From the NCBI GenBank assembly GCA_040779335.1, contig JBFONV010000002.1, positions 434,001-498,000 of the forward strand: a DNA stretch of 64,000 nucleotides. Reading direction: 5' to 3'. The position numbers and the translations under genes were made by a program. Numbering within the stretch: the stretch's first letter is position 1; each line of letters starts with the position of its first letter. Under the pieces are notes generated by a model. That model searched no databases. It worked only from the letters and a program-made list of their open reading frames with translations, and was not told where the DNA came from. Of this stretch, positions 17,133-27,300 are shown piece by piece. This DNA is from JBFONV01 sp040779335. GTDB lineage: Bacteria; Pseudomonadota; Gammaproteobacteria; Enterobacterales; Alteromonadaceae.

Positions 17133-19931
17133 TTAATTATTATTTGTTATTAGCGCCTGTTTAAGTGTTGAATATAAAGCCTCAAGTTCAATCGGTTTGG
17201 CAATATGAGAAAAAAAACCTAATGTCATGTAGCGTTTTATATCCTCTTTCATCGTATTGGCAGTCACCGCTATAACAGGAATATTAGGGTTGATGTTGTT
17301 GATTAACTTAAATGCTTCTATGCCGTCCATTACTGGCATTTGAATGTCCATAAATACAAGATCAAATTGTTCTTTAGAGAAGTACTCTACGGCTTGTTTT
17401 CCGTTCTCCGCTAGAAGAATACGCGCTTTAGTTCTTTTCAATATACTTAAGAATATGGTTTGGTTTATTCTATTATCTTCTGCTACCAATATTGAATAGT
17501 TGGATAAATCTGGCAGCTCGCTGTCAGGTTGCTGGGGTTTGATTATTTGTTTTGACTTACAGCGAACTAACGGTAAATTAACTGAAATAGTCGTTCCTAC
17601 ACCTTCCTCGCTTTTTACCGATATTGTGCCATGCATCAGCTCAACAAGACTATGTGTAATTGTCATACCTAGCCCCGAGCCACCAAACTTTCTTGTTGTG
17701 GAATTATCTGCTTGTTCAAAGCGCTGAAACAATTTTTGCACGGATTGCTGCGACATGCCTATTCCGTTATCGCTTACGTTGAAAGTTAAATTACCATTGG
17801 AGGCACAACCTAAGGATATGATTACCTTTCCATTTGGACTAAATTTTACTGCGTTAGAAACAAGATTAATTAATATTTGTCGCGTTCTATATGGATCGCC
17901 CTGCCAAAAAGGGTAATAGCTTGGCTCTAGTTCAACAGATAAAGTAACATCCTTGGCATTAGCTATAAATGCTACTGAATCTTTAACTGATTCTATAACT
18001 GTGTTGAAGTCAAAGTCGATAGTCTCAATGGTTAGCTTTCCAGACTCAACTTTAGATAAATCTAAAATATCATTCAGTAAAGCCAACAATGCTTTTGAAG
18101 AATATAATGCCTTTTCCAATAAATCTGCCGACTCCGCATCGGGATTAGCTTGTTGTAAAAGTTGAATGGTTCCTAAAATGCCGTTCATCGGAGTTCTTAT
18201 TTCATGACTCATGTTGGCAAGAAATTCGGATTTAGCTTTATTAGCTCCTTTCGCTTCAGTTAACGCGTCAGATAGCGCCTTAGTTTGTTGCTCTACTCGA
18301 CTAGTAAGTTCGTTGTTTAATGCTTCGAGTTTAGTATTAGCGTCACTTGCTGCTAGTAACGAATCGTTTAGTGATGAAAGGGTACGAGCTAACTGGCTAG
18401 AAAAGTGATTTATTGTAGGAATAAGTAAATCTGTTTCATGCAATATAGATGAAGGCGTGTCCAATTTGAGTAGATGGAATTGACTATTAGTACTTGCGCT
18501 TTGTAGTTTTTCTGTTAAGTCTGATAAAGGTTTCGCGATGTGGTTAGCCAGTTTTTTAGCAATTATTAGGAAGATGACGATGGAAATAATAAGTAATAAT
18601 ACTGACTTTTGAGCCGTTTTGGCTATTTCAACTTCGTATACCGCTCTTGGAACCATAGATATAGTGGTCCAGCCTAACTCCTTAATATTTTGTGATTGAG
18701 TAATATAGTGTTGATTATACTGATTGATAACGTAATAATTTTTCTTGTCTGCTAAATGAGATAGTAATTCGCTGTCATTTAAATTTTGTAGAAATTTATA
18801 GCTAAGAGTAATAGAGCTATAGACTACTCTATTACTGCGGTCGAGAATTAACAGTGCTTGTTCTGGGGAGATAACTTTCTTATCTAGTTCCACAAGGTGA
18901 TTGAGATTAAGAGAAGCCTCAATAATGCCATTAAATATATCGTTTACTAATATAGGAGTAGAAATTGCGACAATAGGGTCATTGCCAAATCCTCTTCCTT
19001 TAAATACATCTGATATATAGCTTAGCGACGTCTCTTTAGCTTTAGTGAAGTAATCACGGTCTGTTACATAAATTTCTTTGTTGGAACCAGAAATTTTTTT
19101 CATAAAATCAGCAGGGTAGGTGTTAACTATTTTACCTTCTACATCTGTGATGAGCATAGTCAATATTTGAGGGTGCAGCTCAGCAGTTTTAGCTAAAATT
19201 TGCTCTTTTAGGGAGTTTGAATTTGTATTTTTTACATGAGCTTCTTGTAATTTTAACGAATTTAATGTGCTCATTATCATAGAGTTTATGTTATATGCGA
19301 CATGCGTGGCATCAACCTCTAATGATTTGTTAAATTGTGCTAACTTATTGCTTTGATTTTCTTTTAACCAAAAGTATGCATTAGTAAAAACAGATAAGGT
19401 AACAGCGATAAACACAAATAGACTGATAAGGTGAGGTAAGTTTAATTTATGTAGGGGCTTTTTATCTATAAAGTGAGATACCACTAGGGCTAATACATAA
19501 CCGAGAGAAATATTAATAACGCCGTTAATCATATACTTCATGATAATAGCGTTTCTTGTAGCATCGGTGTACCCACTGTATTGATAGTATTCCAAAGCTA
19601 CAATGGCTAGTCCTAAAGTAAGCCAATAAATAAGCCCTACTGTTAAGGGTGAGCGTTTTAACTTAGTTGATAAATGAATAGAAATGACTTCTAGTGTGAA
19701 TGGTAGTATGAGTAAAAAGTGTTGCCAATTCATGTACGTGGCAAATGAAGCTAGTAGGCAAATTGTCAGCCCAGCCTTTAGACCTAGTAATAACACCGCT
19801 GCCACGGCGATAATATTACCAAATACTAGCTCAGCACCGCTGAATAGGCTCACAGGGTGTAAGTTGATCAGCACTGCGAAAAAACACAATATGAAAGTAA
19901 TGCCAAGCTTTTTAGGGGCGGTTAACAGCAC
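17133..19931 (-). CDS. Hybrid sensor histidine kinase, membrane/Cache-HisKA-HATPase-REC
   Basis: Signal transduction protein of 932 residues from a GTG start. About five N-terminal helices (1-190) form an integral membrane module, followed by a further helix, a Cache-like extracytoplasmic domain (about 200-430), a helix near 445 and a HAMP-like region. The cytoplasmic part has HisKA with FLANMSHEIRTPMNGILG, HATPase with NLVSNAVKFSPNG and GGSGLGMTI, and a C-terminal receiver (about 810-932, LVFMDIQMPVMDG). There is no Hpt domain or output regulator nearby, so its partner lies elsewhere. It is the last gene carried by the inserted block. Confidence 0.88.
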   Translation of the reverse strand: MLLTAPKKLGITFILCFFAVLINLHPVSLFSGAELVFGNIIAVAAVLLLGLKAGLTICLLASFATYMNWQHFLLILPFTLEVISIHLSTKLKRSPLTVGLIYWLTLGLAIVALEYYQYSGYTDATRNAIIMKYMINGVINISLGYVLALVVSHFIDKKPLHKLNLPHLISLFVFIAVTLSVFTNAYFWLKENQSNKLAQFNKSLEVDATHVAYNINSMIMSTLNSLKLQEAHVKNTNSNSLKEQILAKTAELHPQILTMLITDVEGKIVNTYPADFMKKISGSNKEIYVTDRDYFTKAKETSLSYISDVFKGRGFGNDPIVAISTPILVNDIFNGIIEASLNLNHLVELDKKVISPEQALLILDRSNRVVYSSITLSYKFLQNLNDSELLSHLADKKNYYVINQYNQHYITQSQNIKELGWTTISMVPRAVYEVEIAKTAQKSVLLLIISIVIFLIIAKKLANHIAKPLSDLTEKLQSASTNSQFHLLKLDTPSSILHETDLLIPTINHFSSQLARTLSSLNDSLLAASDANTKLEALNNELTSRVEQQTKALSDALTEAKGANKAKSEFLANMSHEIRTPMNGILGTIQLLQQANPDAESADLLEKALYSSKALLALLNDILDLSKVESGKLTIETIDFDFNTVIESVKDSVAFIANAKDVTLSVELEPSYYPFWQGDPYRTRQILINLVSNAVKFSPNGKVIISLGCASNGNLTFNVSDNGIGMSQQSVQKLFQRFEQADNSTTRKFGGSGLGMTITHSLVELMHGTISVKSEEGVGTTISVNLPLVRCKSKQIIKPQQPDSELPDLSNYSILVAEDNRINQTIFLSILKRTKARILLAENGKQAVEYFSKEQFDLVFMDIQMPVMDGIEAFKLINNINPNIPVIAVTANTMKEDIKRYMTLGFFSHIAKPIELEALYSTLKQALITNNN

Positions 19932-20398
19932 TTAATTTCACCTATTTAGAAATGTTTTTTTATTAATAGAGTAATGAGTTTTTGCTCTGCTTCATCTAAT
20001 TTATAGTGCGATTTTTAATTGAAACAATAAGGCCTTAAGTACTTAACCCTCACCCTGTCAGGCTACTACAGATGTTACCCCCGCGCAATTAATGTATGTC
20101 GTAAGGTAAGTAAACCATCAATGGTAAAATCAATGAATCAATGGGGTCAGAGTGTTTGAAATAGAGCTTTAAACCCATTGAATCAATTTAAGCGGATATG
20201 GTTGCTTGCATGAAAGTATTGCAGTACAAGCCAACAAAGAAGACAACTGAAAAGGACGATTTTAGGAAGAGTATAGGAAGTATAAACACCCTTTTGCCTT
20301 AACCCCCCAGAGGAGTTAGTCCAGATAGCATTTACCGGGGCATATTACTCACCACAAGCCGTAATAACTCTCTTACTTTCCAAATTAATCTATCTTTC
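19932..20398. other. Right end of the inserted block, non-coding
   Basis: No gene recognised. It contains AATGGGGTCAGAGTG (about 20137-20151); from memory, GGGGTCAGAGT-type sequences accompany REP-associated or IS200-like transposons in gammaproteobacteria, so this may be a transposon scar, but no transposase is readable. Homology to the left flank begins abruptly at 20399. Confidence 0.4.
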
Positions 20399-20502
20399 CC
20401 GCAACTTATTTTGTTATGCTACTGGCGTTATTTTTTATCGGCGCTGGACGCTATGTCAGTGTTGATCATTGGATCAAGCGAAAGTTCGCCCCTGAGTTAT
20501 AA
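20399..20502 (+). pseudogene. doxX 3' fragment (34-35 codons)
   Basis: The C-terminal codons of doxX, including the stop codon, duplicated from 9598-9701. No start codon or upstream gene body is present, so it is a scar of the integration event. Confidence 0.92.
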
Positions 20503-20766
20503 GCCTTGGCGTGCTAATACCAAACTGCATCAATATTGAGTCCGTTTGGTATTATTTTGCACCAGCTATTAGATTTTCTTGGCGCTAGCAGCTTCACGGT
20601 ATTGTCCTGGCGCTGCTCCTGTCCAACGTTTAAACGCTCGTTGAAAAGCGCTAGAAGAGCTAAAGCCCAGTAAATAAGAGATCTCCCCTAAGCTCAACGT
20701 AGTATCGCACACATAACTTATCGCCAGCTCTAGTCGAGTGCGGTTTAAACTTTGCTGAAAACTGCC
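20399..20766. repeat. Right copy of the 368-bp direct repeat flanking the insertion
   Basis: Near-identical to 9598-9965 (no indels, about nine mismatches by eye). It holds a doxX 3' stub, the terminator (20516-20553) and the 3' end of the intact araC gene, and marks the right boundary of the inserted block. Confidence 0.95.
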
Positions 20767-21606
20767 GCCTTCGGCAACAAGTCTTCGTCTTAATGTCCAT
20801 GGCGTCATGTTAAGTTGCTCGGCCACTTGTTCTAACGTTGGCGTGCTGTCATTTAACAGGGGGCCAATGACACGGCTTACTTTTTCATGAAAACTTAACC
20901 CCAAACGTACTTTATTTAATTCGTTATCTGCCTGTCTTATTAATGCCGCGTTAGTTGACTGACAGTGGTGGAGGCACTTAAATTTAACCGCCTCAGCGCT
21001 AATAACCATGCAGTTTTTATCTTGTTCAAATAGCACCTCACAGGCAAAGTAATCGCGATATTTATCAGCATATTGCGGCGCAGGAAACTCAAAACAAATC
21101 TTTTCAATGTCGTTAGCGTTTCCCCCCAACCAAGACATGGCGTGATACCAAGCAGATAACACCGAGTCAACAACAAAGTAATTATAAGCATTGTACGGAC
21201 TGATAGAATAAAACTGCAGCACCGCACAGCCCTGCTCCAAATAAAATGAAGATTGTCCTCTGACATTGTAACTGTTCAGTAACTCGTACAGGGTTAAATT
21301 TGCAAAGGCATCGGCAATGGTATCTGACGATAAAGCAATAAAACCGGCGAGCCCTAAATGAGCAGGCGAAGTGACTTTCCCCATTTCTAACCCTAGCCAA
21401 GGCGCTTGTGCACTGTGAATACAGCTGTGTCCAAAACGCATAAACTTAGGAATACTGATCCTAGCATCTGGCGAAGCAATTATTTTGCTGTTCAATCCGT
21501 ACTGTGCCAGCACAGCATCGCTTTCGCAGCCAAGCGCTGACATTGCGTTAATGACAATATCGATATAAGAAACGGCAATGTCACCCAACTTCATCAAATT
21601 ACTCAT
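20569..21606 (-). CDS. AraC-family transcriptional regulator
   Basis: Regulator of 345 residues with an N-terminal arabinose-binding-like domain of the OruR/ArgR class (about 20-215) and a C-terminal double HTH (about 240-340: LEQVAEQLNMTPWTLRRRL and LGEISYLLGFSSSSAFQRAF). It is divergent from the FadH-like gene, separated by about 110 bp, the usual arrangement for an activator of its neighbour. This is the intact counterpart of the fragment at 9768-9965. Confidence 0.92.
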   Translation of the reverse strand: MSNLMKLGDIAVSYIDIVINAMSALGCESDAVLAQYGLNSKIIASPDARISIPKFMRFGHSCIHSAQAPWLGLEMGKVTSPAHLGLAGFIALSSDTIADAFANLTLYELLNSYNVRGQSSFYLEQGCAVLQFYSISPYNAYNYFVVDSVLSAWYHAMSWLGGNANDIEKICFEFPAPQYADKYRDYFACEVLFEQDKNCMVISAEAVKFKCLHHCQSTNAALIRQADNELNKVRLGLSFHEKVSRVIGPLLNDSTPTLEQVAEQLNMTPWTLRRRLVAEGGSFQQSLNRTRLELAISYVCDTTLSLGEISYLLGFSSSSAFQRAFKRWTGAAPGQYREAASAKKI

Positions 21607-21718
21607 TTGCTAATTATAGTTATTAAATTGTTAGGATTAGTTATTGGATAATAATAGCACTGACATTATCTTAAACAACAACTATATATTTATGATCGCA
21701 TATCATTTGGAGTTAGAC

Positions 21719-23737
21719 ATGACCTCCCCTTACCCACACCTATTAACGCCGCTGAATTTAGGCTTTCGTACCATAAAAAACCGCAGTTTGATGGGTTCAA
21801 TGCACACTAATTTAGAAGAAGCGCCAAACGGTTTTGAACGCATGGCTGCCTATTATGCCGAGCGCGCTGCAGGAGGAATTGGTATTATCGTCACTGGTGG
21901 CTTTGCCCCCAATATTGAAGGTGGCGGTATGGCAAATGCCACGATGATTGCCACCCCGGATGATATTGCCAATCACAGACTCATTACTGAGGCGGTGCAT
22001 AAAGAAGACGGTGTTATTTGTTTACAAATTCTCCATACGGGTCGCTACGCCTATCACCCCCAACTGGTGAGCTGCTCTCCTATTCAGGCACCTATTAATC
22101 AGTTTGTCCCGAAAGAGTTGGATGAAGCTGGAATAGAAAAGCAAATTCAAGATTTTGTTAATTGCGCCATTAATAGTAAAGAAGCCGGATACGACGGCGT
22201 CGAAATTATGGGCTCGGAAGGTTATTTCATTAACCAGTTCATTTGTAAGCGCACCAATCATCGCACCGACAGATGGGGCGGCAGTTATCAAAATCGCATC
22301 CGTTTGCCACTTGAAATAGTACGCCGCACCCGCGAGGCGGTGGGCAATGACTTTATCATCATTTATCGCTTATCGATGTTGGACTTAGTGGAAGAAGGCA
22401 GCACTTGCGAAGAAGTGATTGAATTAGCACAAGGTATAGAACAAGCCGGTGCCACTATCATCAATACCGGCATAGGCTGGCACGAGGCTCGTGTGCCTAC
22501 TATTGCCACAAGTGTGCCCCGGGCAGCATTTGTTGAGGTCACCAAAAAAGTTAAAGAAAATGTCACTATTCCGCTATGCACCACCAACAGGATCAACACC
22601 CCTGAAGTAGCAGAAAAAATTCTTGCCGAAGAAACTGCCGATCTGGTTTCAATGGCTAGACCTATGCTTGCAGACGCTAACTTTATGCGCAAAGCCGCTG
22701 CCGATAAAGCCGACGAAATCAATACCTGTATTGGCTGTAATCAAGCATGTTTAGATCATATATTCGAACAAAAAATTGCCTCATGTTTAGTTAACCCCAG
22801 GGCCTGTCACGAAACAGAACTAGTGATCAGCGAAGCCCCTGTTAAGAAAGAAATTGCCGTTGTTGGCGCAGGCCCCGCCGGACTTGCTGCAGCAACAACC
22901 GCCGCCAGTCGAGGTCATGCGGTAACTTTATTTGAAGCCAGCGATAAAATTGGTGGCCAGTTTAATATTGCCAAGCAAATTCCGGGCAAAGAAGAGTTTG
23001 CAGAAACGCTGCGTTATTTTAAGCGCCAACTCGAGCTTACAGATGTTGATTTACGTGTAAATACCCGCGCAGATAAAACTCTATTAGCAGGATTTGATGA
23101 AGTCATTTTAGCAACCGGCATAGTACCGCGTTTGCCCGACATTGAAGGGATCAATCACCCGAGTGTTTTAACGTATCTTGATGTGCTTAAAGATAAAAAA
23201 CATGTTGGTAAGCGTGTTGCTATTATTGGCGCTGGTGGCATAGGCTTTGATGTTGCCGAATACCTCTCTCATCAAGGTGAATCTGCTAGCCTATCCAAGG
23301 ATGCCTACATGAAAGAATGGGGAGTAGATTTAACAACCTCGACGCCTGGTGGGTTAGTCGCACCACAATTTGAACACTCTGCGCGTGAAATATATCTACT
23401 TCAGCGCAAGGCAACCAAAGTAGGTGCTGGACTCGGCAAAAGCACTGGCTGGATCCATCGCACAGTTTTAAAACATAAAGGGGTCACAATGCTCAAAGGT
23501 GTTCAGTATCACCTTATTGATGATAACGGTCTGCATATCAGTATTGATGGTGAACACAAATTACTCGCCGTTGATAACGTCATCATTTGTGCAGGGCAAG
23601 ATCCATTAAGAGAGTTACAAGCTGAATTACAAGCGGCTAATATCAGCGTTAGCTTGATTGGTGGTGCTGATGTTGCCGCCGAGCTAGACGCAAAACGTGC
23701 AATCAAACAAGGAACAGAAATAGCAGCTTCACTTTAA
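21719..23737 (+). CDS. 2,4-dienoyl-CoA reductase-like flavoenzyme (FadH/Old Yellow type)
   Basis: Iron-sulfur flavoenzyme of 672 residues, the usual length of E. coli FadH. An FMN-binding TIM barrel (about 5-330) comes first, then the 4Fe-4S cysteines of CIGCNQAC with a further Cys, then FAD/NAD-binding halves with VVGAGPAGLAAA and AIIGAGGIGFDVAEYL. FadH reduces 2,4-dienoyl-CoA with NADPH in unsaturated fatty-acid oxidation; related enzymes reduce other enones, so the substrate is open. The ATG at 21719 was preferred because GGAG lies 7 bp upstream; a longer reading from 21644 adds a non-homologous leader. Likely controlled by the divergent AraC protein. Confidence 0.85.
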   Translation: MTSPYPHLLTPLNLGFRTIKNRSLMGSMHTNLEEAPNGFERMAAYYAERAAGGIGIIVTGGFAPNIEGGGMANATMIATPDDIANHRLITEAVHKEDGVICLQILHTGRYAYHPQLVSCSPIQAPINQFVPKELDEAGIEKQIQDFVNCAINSKEAGYDGVEIMGSEGYFINQFICKRTNHRTDRWGGSYQNRIRLPLEIVRRTREAVGNDFIIIYRLSMLDLVEEGSTCEEVIELAQGIEQAGATIINTGIGWHEARVPTIATSVPRAAFVEVTKKVKENVTIPLCTTNRINTPEVAEKILAEETADLVSMARPMLADANFMRKAAADKADEINTCIGCNQACLDHIFEQKIASCLVNPRACHETELVISEAPVKKEIAVVGAGPAGLAAATTAASRGHAVTLFEASDKIGGQFNIAKQIPGKEEFAETLRYFKRQLELTDVDLRVNTRADKTLLAGFDEVILATGIVPRLPDIEGINHPSVLTYLDVLKDKKHVGKRVAIIGAGGIGFDVAEYLSHQGESASLSKDAYMKEWGVDLTTSTPGGLVAPQFEHSAREIYLLQRKATKVGAGLGKSTGWIHRTVLKHKGVTMLKGVQYHLIDDNGLHISIDGEHKLLAVDNVIICAGQDPLRELQAELQAANISVSLIGGADVAAELDAKRAIKQGTEIAASL

Positions 23738-23749
23738 CTAAAAAATATA

Positions 23750-23783
23750 AAATCCAAGCAACTAGTTACAGTTGCTTGGATTT
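23750..23783. terminator. Bidirectional terminator after the FadH-like gene
   Basis: A perfect 14-bp stem (AAATCCAAGCAACT and its complement) with a 6-nt loop. The run of T residues is better on the minus strand, so it can end both the FadH-like transcript and the convergent phosphorelay transcript. Confidence 0.8.
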
Positions 23784-23953
23784 ATAACATAGATGTGAAT
23801 ACGCTGTTGGAGCAAACACAAATTTACCTAGACAAATAGACCTATTCTTCCTCTGGCTATCGACAAACTACCTGATTTAGCCCATTTATCTTTGCTTGGT
23901 ACAATACCTGATCTACTAAAGTTTTGATATTTAACTATTTTTTTAGTCAGGAT

Positions 23954-24331
23954 TTATTGACTATTTTCCCAAATGTCTCTCACCTGACTAGCTAGGGTCA
24001 TAGGATCAAACGGCTTAGCTATGACACCAATCGCCCCCATATCAAGGTATTTTTTAACCTCTTCAGGCTGTACTTTTGCGGTCATAAATATTGCAGGGGT
24101 ATTTTTAAATAAATCTATTTCCCGTATTTTCTCTAATGCTGTTGGCCCATCCATATCAGGCATCATTACATCAAATAAGAGTAACTGTGGCGAAAATTTT
24201 TCGACTTCTGCGATGGCTTCCAAACCGTTGTTACACATTTTAACAGTAAATCCCCCAACCATTTCTAATGCAAGCATAGCTACTTGTTGTATATCAGTAT
24301 CATCTTCTGCATAAAGTATTCTCTCTAGCAT
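23954..24331 (-). CDS. Single-domain CheY-like response regulator
   Basis: Stand-alone receiver of 125 residues with the acidic pair EDD (9-11), phosphoacceptor Asp in LLFDVMMPDMDG, conserved Thr/Ala in AIFMTAK and Lys in AKPFDP. No output domain. It begins 25 bp after the hybrid kinase stop with a GGAGG ribosome-binding site, so it is co-transcribed with that kinase and probably takes part in the same relay. Confidence 0.92.
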   Translation of the reverse strand: MLERILYAEDDTDIQQVAMLALEMVGGFTVKMCNNGLEAIAEVEKFSPQLLLFDVMMPDMDGPTALEKIREIDLFKNTPAIFMTAKVQPEEVKKYLDMGAIGVIAKPFDPMTLASQVRDIWENSQ

Positions 24332-24356
24332 TTATAATGCCTCCTTTGGGTAAACT

Positions 24357-27300
24357 CTAAATATTTTTATATATAGCTGATTTTATCTGCTCTATTAACT
24401 GCGCTTTATCTGTTTTTGACTTAACCAAGGTTGCCATAACTTCTGAAGCTAGATCATCAGGCACCTCCTGCGCAGAAAAAATTACCACAGGTATTTTACG
24501 TTCATTGATGCTAAGCATAGGAAGAAGGTCTAACCCTGAGCCATCTGGTAAGCCAATATCCAGTAACACCAAATCAAACTCTCTACTATCAAGTAACTTT
24601 TGTGCTTGCATTAGAGTTGCAGCATTAAGCACTTCAAACTTTCCACCTAAATAAGAAGCAACTAACTCGGCAATATCAAGATCGTCCTCAACGTGAAGAA
24701 TACGTGCTGGCATTTTGCGATTATCGGATAATGCTGACTCTATCGTTACAATTAGTCTATCCGTATCAATAGGCTTTTCTATCCAATCCACCATTTTAAT
24801 CGCATCACCAGAAAGCTCTTTACGCCCTTTATCTACCACTGCAGAAACAACAACAACCGGTAATTCACTAGTTTTATCATCACTGCGTAGCTCTCTAAGT
24901 AAACCAATTCCGCAGCCACCTGGGAGTATTAAATCTAAAGTAACTGCGTCATAATCATTTGTTTTAATTTTTAGCAACGCTTCATCATAATCGTAGGCCT
25001 GATCAAATTGAAAACCATTATTTTCGAGCATGTTGCTTAACAGATTCGACACATCCAGATCATCTTCAACAATGAGAATTGTAGGCTTATTATCATCATT
25101 TTTTTTAAGGTGAACATTGGCTACTTTCTTTTCTCGCCACAAAGGTAAATCAACGTAAAATGTTGTTCCTTGTCCTTCTTCACTGACAAAATTAATAGTT
25201 CCCTGATGTCGCGAAACAATTGCTTTCGTTATATTCAATCCTAAACCTGTGCCGCCTTTTTGGCGAGTATCAGAGCTATCTGCTTGGGAAAACTTAGTGA
25301 ATATTTTCGATTTAAAACTCTGCGGAATACCTTGACCATTATCGTGAACAGCGATACGAACTAAACCTTTATCCAAACTAACCGTAATAGTAACATCTTC
25401 ACCTGATGGTGAGTATTTAACAGCATTGGAAAGAAGGTTTGCCATTACTTGCTGCATGCGTTTTTCGTCAACTCTGACCATTACCTCATTGTCAATTTCA
25501 GCCTGAAATTTAAAATCAACATTATATTGTTCTCCATAGCTTTTATTCTCTTCCAACGACTTTTCAATAAGTGGTATTAAACTAACAACCGAAAAATTAA
25601 ATTGCATTTTACCCGCTGAAATCTTTTCAATATCAAGGATGTCATTGATAAGGTGTATCAAACGTTCACTATTATTGTTAGCAATAGTAAGTAATTCTTT
25701 AGCCCTAGCAGGTAATTCACCAGCAATACCACCAAGGACAAGCCCTAATGAACCGCTAATAGACGTTAATGGTGTTCTCAATTCATGACTGACTGTTGAT
25801 ATAAATTCTTTTTGCATCAATTCTATGCGTTTACGTTCGGTAATATCACGAGTAATACCAATGAAGTGACGAACATTGTCTATATTCACTTCACTCACAG
25901 CCAACTCCATCGGAAAGACCGCACCATTTTTTCTTTGTCCAACGACTTCATGTCCAATACCGATAGTTTTCTTTTCATCCGCAGTAATATGCTTTAATAG
26001 GTAACGTTCATAGTCGCTGTGATATGATTCAGGCATTAGCATTTTTGCATTTTTCCCAATAACTTCTGACTCGGTATAGCCAAAAATCGTCTGTGCGGCA
26101 CGATTAAATGTAACTATCTTACCTTTTTCATCAATTGTAACTATACCATCAATGACGTGTTCTATTACCGCAGACAAGCGTCGGGCTTGCCCATCAATTT
26201 TCAGTTTAAGGTCGTTGGTGGAAAATTGTTGTGCAATAGTAAACATATTGATCACTTCGTATAACGTACGAATTTCATCATGTACCTTTGTGGGGTCGAG
26301 CCTAATAGACAAATCACCTTCTTTTAGCTGTTCGGCAAAGCTAGCTAAATTAACAACCGGTTTAATAACTCGGTTGGAAACAAACCAAATGACAACAAGT
26401 AACGACAAGAGGCCAATAACAACCCCAACTAGTAGCACGTTATATAACGACGCGGATATATCAGCGAAGAGCACTTCTGTCGGTACCTGCATTGTTAATA
26501 GCCAGTAGCGTTTATCTGTAGGCGAAAAGTATATTTTTTCAAAACCCGCGATTTGTTCAAGCTGGTAAAAATTCTTTATAAGCTTTTCATGACTAGAAAT
26601 GTAAGATGAAAGTATGGGCTGCTCTAAGTTAAAGTTAACTGATAGCCCTTTTTCTTGAGCAAATGTTTTAGTAACGTCATCATGAACTAAATAGTTTCCC
26701 TTATGATCAACAAGATATTGTATGGCTCCGTTCCTGCTCGCACTGACTTCGCCGAACAATAAATCTGTTTTTAAATTAATAACGATTAATCCTTGTACGT
26801 CTCCATCATGGCTATAAATTGGCGTTGCGATTCTTAAAACTGGCTGATACGGAATTTGTATTTCGCCGTATTCACGATTAAGTGATACATCTGAATAAAA
26901 CACTTGATTCAGCGCTAATTTCAATGTTTTTTCAACATAATCAGCACCCGATTTATTCTGAAGTTGAGAGCTACTCATAACAAGTGGGCTACCACTCTTA
27001 TCTGAGTCTACTCTAACCATTTCATGTCCTGCGCTATCTATATAGCGAATTTGAAGGTACTGAGATTGGTTAATCAAAAACGCGCTAAAAATAACCTCCA
27101 GTCGACGCTGCCACTCTTCCAGAGAATCGCTACTTTCTGGGTCAATACCATTATTTAACCTTGCTCGCAATATTGCCTGTACGGGGGGAACGTCTCGAAG
27201 TGAAAGCAGTATGTCTTGATGTCCTCGTAATGAATTTTCAATGCTGTGTTTAAGAACAGCGAGCTTGCTCGCTTCTAATTCAATGACCTGTCTTTCTGCC

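Noticed and set aside
21644..21718. Longer start for the FadH-like gene
   Set aside because: The 25 extra residues lack family similarity and the GGAG site precedes 21719.
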